Under the pieces are notes generated by a model. That model was not told the DNA's origin and ran no database searches. It saw nothing but the letters and a program-made list of their open reading frames with translations. From Geobacter sp. UBA6151 (lineage in GTDB: Bacteria; Desulfobacterota; Desulfuromonadia; Geobacterales; Pseudopelobacteraceae), in NCBI GenBank assembly GCA_002423105.1, contig DIUT01000042.1, positions 34,992-98,991 of the forward strand: DNA of 64,000 nucleotides. The letters run 5' to 3'. Shown here piece by piece: positions 34,272-41,243 of the stretch. Position numbers and translations under genes: made by a program. Each line of letters starts with the position of its first letter. Position 1 is the stretch's first letter.

Positions 34272-34615
34272 TAGCCTGGGGGCCAGCTGAATTCACGACC
34301 TGCAAGCAGGTGTATGTGCAGATGAAAAACCGTCTGGCCGGCATCGGCTCCGTTGTTCTGCACCAGCCGAAAACCTCCTTCGGAAAGTCCCCGCTCGCGG
34401 GCCAGTTGCCCCGCCACCCGGAACAGGTGCCCCACAAGCGCAGTATCCTGCTCCGTCATATCCAGACAGTTGCTGAAGTGCCGCTTCGGCAGCAGCAACA
34501 GATGCAGTGGCGCCTTGGGAGCGATATCCTCTATCGCCACCATCTGCTCGTCTTCGTAGACTTTCCTGGCCGGAATTTCACCGGCAATGATTTTACAGAA
34601 AATACAGTCGCTCAT
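34271..34615 (-). CDS. HIT-family (HINT-like) protein
   Basis: A 114-residue nucleotide-binding hydrolase. The C-terminal His triad is HLHIHLLAG, and CIFCKIIAGEIPARKVYED is the typical start. HINT proteins cleave AMP-linked amides. The gene overlaps tlyA by four bases and the small Cys-rich gene by one. Confidence 0.95.
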   Translation of the reverse strand: MSDCIFCKIIAGEIPARKVYEDEQMVAIEDIAPKAPLHLLLLPKRHFSNCLDMTEQDTALVGHLFRVAGQLARERGLSEGGFRLVQNNGADAGQTVFHLHIHLLAGREFSWPPG

Positions 34616-35358
34616 GCTGTTTCTCCTTCCAGCCGCAGTCCCATCAAAAACTCACGGTTACCGTCAGCACCCGTAATGGGAGAATCACAAATGCCCAGCA
34701 GCGTTGCCCCCAGTTCAACAGCCAACGCTTCCATCCTGACCAGCACCTCGTCGTGCTGTTTCGGGTCTCGCACGATACCGCCCTTACCCACCGCCCCTTT
34801 ACCAACCTCAAACTGGGGTTTCACCAGCGCCACCACCTCGGCGGGCCGCTTCAGCAGGGCCAGGGTCGGCGGCAATACCAGGCCCAGCGATATGAAGGAG
34901 GCGTCAATCACCGCCAGATCGGGCAGCGGATCAAGCCGATCCGGCGTCAGCGTACGGATGTTAGTCTTTTCCAGCACCACCACCCGTGGGTCTTCCCGCA
35001 ACTTCCAGGCCAACTGCCCATAGCCCACATCAACGGCGTAAACCCTGGCCGCCCCCCGTTGCAGCAGGCAGTCGGTGAAGCCGCCGGTGGAGGCCCCCAC
35101 ATCAATGGCGATACGGTCTACCGTGCTGATGTTAAAGGCATCCAGCCCTTTTTCAAGCTTTAAGCCGCCTCGGCTGACATAGGGCGGCACCTCACCCTTG
35201 ATCCTGATTTCAACCTCTGCGGTTACCTGCTGGCCGGCCTTTGCAGCGGCGTGGTCCCCCACCACCACCTGTCCGGCCATGATCAGGGCTTGGGCCTTCT
35301 CGCGGGAAGTGGCCAGCCCTCGTTCAACCATCAGTTTATCAAGGCGTTGTTTCGGCAT
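34612..35358 (-). CDS. tlyA: TlyA-family rRNA 2'-O-methyltransferase
   Basis: A 248-residue protein. Residues 1-60 are an S4 RNA-binding domain (RLDKLMVERGLATSREKAQA), followed by an FtsJ-type SAM-dependent methyltransferase domain (AIDVGASTGGFTDCLLQRGA, VALVKPQFE). The family methylates ribosomal RNA; older annotations call it haemolysin A. The 179 bases upstream hold only a possible promoter. Confidence 0.93.
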   Translation of the reverse strand: MPKQRLDKLMVERGLATSREKAQALIMAGQVVVGDHAAAKAGQQVTAEVEIRIKGEVPPYVSRGGLKLEKGLDAFNISTVDRIAIDVGASTGGFTDCLLQRGAARVYAVDVGYGQLAWKLREDPRVVVLEKTNIRTLTPDRLDPLPDLAVIDASFISLGLVLPPTLALLKRPAEVVALVKPQFEVGKGAVGKGGIVRDPKQHDEVLVRMEALAVELGATLLGICDSPITGADGNREFLMGLRLEGETA

Positions 35359-35436
35359 GGTTCAGGCGGTTGGCGGCGTCATGTTGTGAACGTTTATCTG
35401 CATCAGATATTCAGCTTTCCGGTAGTCATGTCGGCA

Positions 35437-35466
35437 ACCCTACCAACGCTACAGAGATGTTGTCAA
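35437..35466 (-). promoter_or_regulatory. possible promoter of tlyA
   Basis: On the minus strand a consensus TTGACA (35461-35466) lies 18 bases from TAGGGT (35437-35442), a poor -10. The leader would be about 75 bases. Confidence 0.3.
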
Positions 35467-35537
35467 GCGGACAACGGACACGAGGCGTGGCCCTTGATGA
35501 CGTGCCGGCAAAGGGATTGGTCTTGAAGCTTCTCAGG

Positions 35538-36428
35538 TCAGTCAATAACGGAATCGCGGAACAGCACAACTCTCTTCTCTGTTCCCTTGGCTTTATACAT
35601 TGCCGTATCGGCATTTTTGAAAAGGATATCTGCCGTTTCCCCATCTTCGGGATATATGGCAATACCGATACTGACTTTTATAGAAAGAACCGTCCCCTTA
35701 AACCTGAACGACTTGGAAATCCTGTTAACAATCATCTCTGCAAGGAGAGTCGCGTCGGCTTCTTGCTTGAATTCCGACAACAAGCACACAAATTCGTCGC
35801 CTCCCCAGCGACTGACCGTGTCTTCTCTGCGGGTGGCAGACTTTAAACGGTCTGCCACCGTGCGCAGCACTTTGTCTCCCAGATCATGACCATGGGAATC
35901 GTTAATGCTCTTGAAATTGTCGATGTCCATAAACAGGACGGCGAGTTTCCAACCATGCCGTTTTGCCTGGATTAACCCCTGATCGAGACGCTCTTCAAAT
36001 AACACACGATTTGGCAGACCTGTGAGCGCGTCATGAAGCGCAATTTTCCGGGATTCTTCTTCTTTGGCCTGGGATTTCGATAAATCGTCGCGCACTTCGG
36101 CCAGATCGTTCTTCATGTCAGAAAGTTCGGTTTCGATTACCAGACGTTCAGCCACCTCTTTGGCAAGTTCGGTGTTGACCTGATGTAAATCGTCTGCGGC
36201 TTTCGCCACTTTATACTCAACCTCTTTGTTCTGAGTGATGGCCTCTTTGATGATCTGAACAGGGATCTTGACTTCTTTTCCCTTCTTGAGAATTTCATTT
36301 ACCGAAGTGAGTTCATTTGCAGCCTGTTTAACCGTTTCTTTGATTTTCTCATTTTTGTTAACGACACGTTCAAGCGAAGCATTCTTGTTCGGCGCAGTTT
36401 TTTTCAGATCTTTTGATTTTGATTTCAT
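35538..36428 (-). CDS. soluble diguanylate cyclase
   Basis: A 296-residue protein with no membrane segment. Residues 1-130 are charged coiled coil with no recognised sensor domain; residues 130-290 are a GGDEF domain (HDALTGLPNRVLFEERLDQG, then RWGGDEFVCLL). The motif RRED lies five residues before GGDEF, so the RxxD inhibitory site for c-di-GMP is present and product feedback is likely. It makes c-di-GMP, which in these bacteria controls attachment and motility. It is transcribed alone. Confidence 0.93.
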   Translation of the reverse strand: MKSKSKDLKKTAPNKNASLERVVNKNEKIKETVKQAANELTSVNEILKKGKEVKIPVQIIKEAITQNKEVEYKVAKAADDLHQVNTELAKEVAERLVIETELSDMKNDLAEVRDDLSKSQAKEEESRKIALHDALTGLPNRVLFEERLDQGLIQAKRHGWKLAVLFMDIDNFKSINDSHGHDLGDKVLRTVADRLKSATRREDTVSRWGGDEFVCLLSEFKQEADATLLAEMIVNRISKSFRFKGTVLSIKVSIGIAIYPEDGETADILFKNADTAMYKAKGTEKRVVLFRDSVID

Positions 36429-36516
36429 AATCGTATTCTCTCTTTACATTGAGCTTATCGAGTCGTTGTTTCTTCGCCCAACAATTGCAATCTGAAGCAT
36501 CACCTGTCCAACAAGA

Positions 36517-36542
36517 AAGCCCTGTGGCATTCCACAGGGCTT
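36517..36542 (-). terminator. pyrE terminator
   Basis: AAGCCCTGTGG and CCACAGGGCTT flank a four-base loop, ten bases past the pyrE stop codon, with a T-rich stretch following on the minus strand. Confidence 0.85.
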
Positions 36543-36551
36543 CGCTTCCAA

Positions 36552-37103
36552 TCATTCACCAACAAGCTGGCTTTTCGTAAAGATCGCTTTCAGCCAGTAG
36601 CCTTCGGCCTCGATGTTCTCCCGGCCACCTTCCTCCCGGTCCACCAGTGAGACGATACCCAGCACATCCAGCCCTTCCTCCTTGGCCCGATTCACCGCCT
36701 TCATGGAGGAGCCGCCGGTGGTGACCACATCCTCCACGATCACCACCTTGGTGCCCGGTGGCAGGTTCTTACGGCCTTCCAGCCACTGGCCGGTACCGTG
36801 TCCCTTGGGCTCCTTGCGGATGATGAAGGCATGCATTGGCTTACCGTCCAGACAAGCGGCAATGGAGGTTGCCGTGGCGATGGGATCGGCCCCCAGAGTG
36901 ATACCGCCCACAGCCTGTACGCCGGGCACATCCTTGATCGCCTCGTAGAACAGCTTGCCCACCAGAAAGCCGCCTTCAGCATGCAGGGTGGTCTGCTTGC
37001 CGTCAAAATAGAAGTCGCTCTGGCGGCCGGATGCCAGAGTTACCAGACGCTTTTCGTAGGACAGTTGCAGGATGATCTCTTTCAGTTTTTCGCGGTCGGT
37101 CAT
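36552..37103 (-). CDS. pyrE: orotate phosphoribosyltransferase
   Basis: A 183-residue pyrimidine-synthesis enzyme that joins orotate to PRPP. The PRPP motif is VVIVEDVVTTGGSSMKAV; ASGRQSDFYFDGKQ and IRKEPKGHGTGQWLEG are also typical. It overlaps purF by four bases, linking pyrimidine and purine synthesis in one transcript. Confidence 0.96.
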   Translation of the reverse strand: MTDREKLKEIILQLSYEKRLVTLASGRQSDFYFDGKQTTLHAEGGFLVGKLFYEAIKDVPGVQAVGGITLGADPIATATSIAACLDGKPMHAFIIRKEPKGHGTGQWLEGRKNLPPGTKVVIVEDVVTTGGSSMKAVNRAKEEGLDVLGIVSLVDREEGGRENIEAEGYWLKAIFTKSQLVGE

Positions 37104-38530
37104 TGCTCCTCGTACTCCTCTCCTTCTATGAATAGACCCATTTGGGGTTTCTGTTGCGGCATAGGAAAACTGATCGGGTAGTCGCCGGTGAAGCAGGCGG
37201 TACAGAAGTTGGCATTCTTGATGCCGGTGGCCTGCACCAGCCCTTCCTCGGAAAGATAGCCCAGGGAATCGGCGGTGATGTAACGCCGGATCTCTTCCAG
37301 GGTGTGGGATGAGGAGATCAGTTCTTTGCGGTTGGGGGTGTCGATGCCGTAAAAACAGGGGTAGCTGGTGGGAGGCGACGAGATACGCATATGCACCTCT
37401 TTTGCCCCGGCATTGCGCACCATCTTGATGATCTTGCGCGAGGTGGTGCCCCGCACAATGGAGTCGTCGATAATTACTACCCGTTTGCCGTCCAGCAGTT
37501 CCCGCACCGGGTTCAGCTTGATCTTGACCCCGAAGTGGCGGATCGACTGGGCCGGTTCAATGAAGGTACGGCCCACGTAATGGTTACGGATCAATCCCAG
37601 TTCAAAGGGTATGCCAGATTCCTCGGCATAACCCATGGCTGCCGGAACACCGGAATCCGGTACGGCAATCACCACATCGGCATCCACCTGGTATTCCCTG
37701 GCAAGTTGGCGGCCCAGTTCCTTACGGACCTGATAGACGTTTCTGCCGAAGATGTGGGAGTCAGGACGGGCAAAATAGACGAACTCAAAGATACAGGGGG
37801 TTGGTGTAACCGGCTTGAACGGGAAGTGTGACTGCATCTGACCGTCTTTCGTGAAAACCAGCATCTCGCCCGGCTCTACCTCCCGAACAAACTGAGCCTC
37901 TATCAGGTCCAGGGCGCAGCTTTCCGAAGCCACCACCCAGGAGTTGCCCAGCTTGCCCAGGCAGAGGGGACGGAATCCGTTGGGATCCCGCACTGCGATC
38001 ATGCGCGACTCGGTCAGGAACAGCAGGCAGTATGCCCCCTTGATCCGGTTGAGGGAGTCGCCAATACGGTCCACGAGGGAGTTGGTCTTGGAGACCGCCA
38101 GCAAGTGGATGATTATCTCCGTGTCCATGGTGGTCTGGAAGATAGAGCCGTAGGCCTCCAGCTCTGCCTTGAGCAGGTTGGCGTTGACCAAATTGCCGTT
38201 GTGGGCAACAGCGATGGAACCACGGGAGTAATCCACCATGATCGGCTGCACGTTCTTCTCCACCGAAGCTCCGGCGGTTGAGTAGCGCACATGGCCGATG
38301 GCTGAATTGCCGGGCAGTTTCTTGAAGATTTCCTGATTGCCGAACACGTCGGCCACCAGTCCCATCCGCTTGTGGGCATGCAGCCCTTCACCGTCGGAGG
38401 AGACAATGCCGCAGCTTTCCTGTCCGCGGTGTTGCAGCGCATACAGGCCAAGGTAGGTCAGGTTGGCGGCCTCGGAATGGCCGTAGATGCCAAATACGCC
38501 GCATTCTTCTTCAGGGCGATTAAGTTTCAT
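37100..38530 (-). CDS. purF: amidophosphoribosyltransferase
   Basis: A 476-residue first enzyme of purine synthesis. A nine-residue propeptide (MKLNRPEEE) precedes Cys10, the N-terminal nucleophile of the glutaminase domain. The PRPP site is VVIIDDSIVRGTTSRKI, and NFCTACFTGDYPI near the C-terminus is part of the set of cysteines used for the [4Fe-4S] cluster in Bacillus-type PurF. It overlaps purQ and pyrE by four bases each. Confidence 0.97.
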   Translation of the reverse strand: MKLNRPEEECGVFGIYGHSEAANLTYLGLYALQHRGQESCGIVSSDGEGLHAHKRMGLVADVFGNQEIFKKLPGNSAIGHVRYSTAGASVEKNVQPIMVDYSRGSIAVAHNGNLVNANLLKAELEAYGSIFQTTMDTEIIIHLLAVSKTNSLVDRIGDSLNRIKGAYCLLFLTESRMIAVRDPNGFRPLCLGKLGNSWVVASESCALDLIEAQFVREVEPGEMLVFTKDGQMQSHFPFKPVTPTPCIFEFVYFARPDSHIFGRNVYQVRKELGRQLAREYQVDADVVIAVPDSGVPAAMGYAEESGIPFELGLIRNHYVGRTFIEPAQSIRHFGVKIKLNPVRELLDGKRVVIIDDSIVRGTTSRKIIKMVRNAGAKEVHMRISSPPTSYPCFYGIDTPNRKELISSSHTLEEIRRYITADSLGYLSEEGLVQATGIKNANFCTACFTGDYPISFPMPQQKPQMGLFIEGEEYEEQ

Positions 38531-39354
38531 AGCAGGTTTTTCCTCGCATACTCCGCTGCGTTTTTGTACAGAATCAGGCCATCCCCGGCTTCCGGCAACT
38601 GCTCACGGGTCCAGCGAGGGTGCTGGGTGTAATGGACAAAGGCTTCAGGGTGGGGCATCAAGCCGAACAGACGGCCCGTAGGATCGCACAGACCGGCAAT
38701 GGCGTTTGTGGAGCCATTGGGGTTAGCGGGGAATTCCATGGCTGGGCTATCATAACCGGCGGCGCTGTATTTGAGGGTTGCCAGATGTCCGGTCTCGATC
38801 CGCTCCAGTGTCTGTAACGTGTCGGTAAGAAACTTGCCTTCACCGTGGCGTACCGGCAGGTAGATCCCCTTTTCAATCCCCTTGGTAAAGATGCAGGGAG
38901 AGGCTGCATCAACCTTCAGGTAGCACCAGCGGTCCTGGAAACGGCCTGAATCGTTATGGCAGAGGGTCACAGTCTGTTGCAGGTTATTGCCGTCCAGTGC
39001 AGGTAGCATCCCCATCTTGACCATCAACTGGAAGCCGTTACAGACCCCCAACACCAATTTACCGGCGTTGACGAAACGGGTGAACTGATCCACCAGTTTT
39101 TCTCCAGTGCCTTCCACCACAGCGTTTTTCAGGCGGTTGGCCTGGGCCTTGGCGCTGCCCAGGTCATCCCCGTCCAGAAAGCCGCCGGTCAGGTTCAGGA
39201 ACTGAAAGTCATCCAGACGGATTTCGCCGGACAGTATCTCGGCGATATGGGCGATCACAGCTTCGTCAAAACCACCCAGACGGCAGGCATGGGCCGCCTC
39301 GGTCTCGCAGTTGGTGCCGTTTCCGGTGATTACTAGTGCGCGGGTTGTTGCCAT
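38527..39354 (-). CDS. purQ: phosphoribosylformylglycinamidine synthase, glutaminase subunit PurQ
   Basis: A 275-residue class I glutamine amidotransferase. The nucleophile lies in LVLGVCNGFQLMVKMG and the His/Glu pair in MPHPEAFVHY. It is about 45 residues longer than Bacillus PurQ, the form that accompanies the ~1000-residue PurL. AAGGAGAA precedes the ATG. It supplies ammonia to the PurL coded two genes upstream. Confidence 0.93.
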   Translation of the reverse strand: MATTRALVITGNGTNCETEAAHACRLGGFDEAVIAHIAEILSGEIRLDDFQFLNLTGGFLDGDDLGSAKAQANRLKNAVVEGTGEKLVDQFTRFVNAGKLVLGVCNGFQLMVKMGMLPALDGNNLQQTVTLCHNDSGRFQDRWCYLKVDAASPCIFTKGIEKGIYLPVRHGEGKFLTDTLQTLERIETGHLATLKYSAAGYDSPAMEFPANPNGSTNAIAGLCDPTGRLFGLMPHPEAFVHYTQHPRWTREQLPEAGDGLILYKNAAEYARKNLL

Positions 39355-39392
39355 TGATTCCTGTTCTCCTTGAATATAGAAAACTTATCCTA

Positions 39393-41228
39393 CTAAATCG
39401 AGTCTGAACTGTCTTTCAGAATATTGCCCTGCGCCCCGTTCCGAAATTCTGCAATGGCTGCCAGAAACGGAGCGCCGTATTTGTTCAACTTGTGCTGGCC
39501 CACACCGGTGATGGAGAGCAGTTCACGCTCGTCCCGTGGCCTGGCATTGGCCATCTCCAGCAGTGTGGCATCGGAGAATACCACAAAGGGCGGCACAGAG
39601 GCAGCATCCGCAATCTGCTTGCGCAAGGCTCGCAACTCATCAAACAGGGCGCTGCGTGTACCTTCCAGGGCCTTGCCGCGTCGCCGCGATTTGTCTGCAA
39701 CCTTGACCGCATCGCGGGGCTTGCCCAACGTCACCTGAGTCTCTCCCTTCAGCACGGAGCGGGCTGTTGTGGAAAGCCCCAACACACCGAAACGGGTAAA
39801 ATCCTGCACAAGGTAGCCCAGGTGAATCAACTGCCTGAAGATATTTTCCCATTCAGCAGCAGAGAGGTCAGCGCCGATGCCGTAGGTTGACAGCCGATCA
39901 TGCTTCAGTTCCAGCAAACGCTGCCCCTTGGCCCCGCGCAGTATGTCGATCAGGTGGCGCACACCGAACCGTTCTCCGGCCCGGTAGACACAGGAAAGCG
40001 CCTTTTGAGCCGGTTGCGTGGCATCGAAGCGCTGGGGCGGATCGTTGCAGATGTCACAGTTACCGCAATCATCCTGGCGCAGGTCGCCAAAATAGGCCAG
40101 AAGCGCCCGCCTGCGGCAGGTAAGCGCCTCGGCGTAGCTCACCATGGCGTTCAGCTTCTGAATTTCAATCCTGACCCGCTCGGCATTGTCACTGTTTTCG
40201 ATCAGCTTGCGGGCGGTCATCACATCGCCCATGCCAAATAGCATCAAGGCCTCGGAGGGAAGACCATCCCGACCGGCCCGGCCGGTTTCCTGATAGTAGC
40301 TCTCCACGCTCTTGGGCATGTCGTAATGCACTACAAAACGCACGTTGGGTTTGTCAATCCCCATGCCGAAGGCCACCGTGGCCACCACGATACGCAGGTT
40401 GTCACGACGGAAAGCCTCCTGCACCCTGCGGCGCTCTTCATCGGGCAGCCCGGCATGATAGGCTGCTGCCCTGAATCCGGCCTGGCAGAGACGCTCTGCC
40501 ACCTCTTCAACCCGTTTGCGGCTTAGTGCGTAGACAATGCCGCACTCGGTATGTCTGCTACTCAGGAAGGAACTCAACTGCGCAAACGGCTTCTGCTTCG
40601 GGATAACATTATAGGTGATGTTCGGACGGTCGAAACCGGCCAGATACACTTTTGCCTGTTCGATACCCAGTTGCCGGATGATATCCTTGCGGGTCTCCGG
40701 GTCGGCAGTGGCGGTCATGGCCACCAGCGGTATACCGGGGAAAAGGGTCCGCAACTGGCCCAGCCGGGTATATTCAGGCCGGAAGTCGTGTCCCCACTGG
40801 GAGATGCAGTGCGCCTCATCAATGGCGAACAGGGCCAGTTTTGACGAAGCCAGCCGCTCCAGAAACTCCGGCATCATCAGACGTTCCGGGGCCACGTACA
40901 GCAGGTCAAGCTCTCCGCTATCCATCTGGCGTGCAACCTGACGGGCCTCGGCGGAGGACAGCGAGGAGTTAAGACAAGCCGCCCGCACACCGTTTGCCAG
41001 CAGCGCATCCACCTGATCCTTCATCAGAGAGATCAGCGGTGAGACGACAATGGCAACGCCGTCACGGTGCAGTGCCGGAACCTGATAGCAGAGCGACTTG
41101 CCACCACCGGTGGGCATCACCAGAAACACATCCTCACCGGCGGTCAGCCGTTCGATCACCTCCTGCTGGGGAGCGCGAAACTCGTGGTAGCCGAAGACGG
41201 TCTTGAGGGTGGTGTGGATGCTGCTCAT
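39393..41228 (-). CDS. recQ: ATP-dependent DNA helicase RecQ
   Basis: A 611-residue helicase: Walker A MPTGGGKSLCYQVPAL, DEAHCISQWGHDFRPEY, and the aromatic-rich loop common to RecQ. The zinc-binding site (CRRRALLAYFG and CGNCDIC), a winged helix, and a C-terminal HRDC domain (ELRALRKQIADAASVPPFVV) follow, so all three RecQ modules are complete. It acts in recombination and fork repair. Its place between purL and purQ looks like an insertion into a purine operon. Confidence 0.97.
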   Translation of the reverse strand: MSSIHTTLKTVFGYHEFRAPQQEVIERLTAGEDVFLVMPTGGGKSLCYQVPALHRDGVAIVVSPLISLMKDQVDALLANGVRAACLNSSLSSAEARQVARQMDSGELDLLYVAPERLMMPEFLERLASSKLALFAIDEAHCISQWGHDFRPEYTRLGQLRTLFPGIPLVAMTATADPETRKDIIRQLGIEQAKVYLAGFDRPNITYNVIPKQKPFAQLSSFLSSRHTECGIVYALSRKRVEEVAERLCQAGFRAAAYHAGLPDEERRRVQEAFRRDNLRIVVATVAFGMGIDKPNVRFVVHYDMPKSVESYYQETGRAGRDGLPSEALMLFGMGDVMTARKLIENSDNAERVRIEIQKLNAMVSYAEALTCRRRALLAYFGDLRQDDCGNCDICNDPPQRFDATQPAQKALSCVYRAGERFGVRHLIDILRGAKGQRLLELKHDRLSTYGIGADLSAAEWENIFRQLIHLGYLVQDFTRFGVLGLSTTARSVLKGETQVTLGKPRDAVKVADKSRRRGKALEGTRSALFDELRALRKQIADAASVPPFVVFSDATLLEMANARPRDERELLSITGVGQHKLNKYGAPFLAAIAEFRNGAQGNILKDSSDSI

Positions 41229-41243
41229 GGACAGGTCATGACG

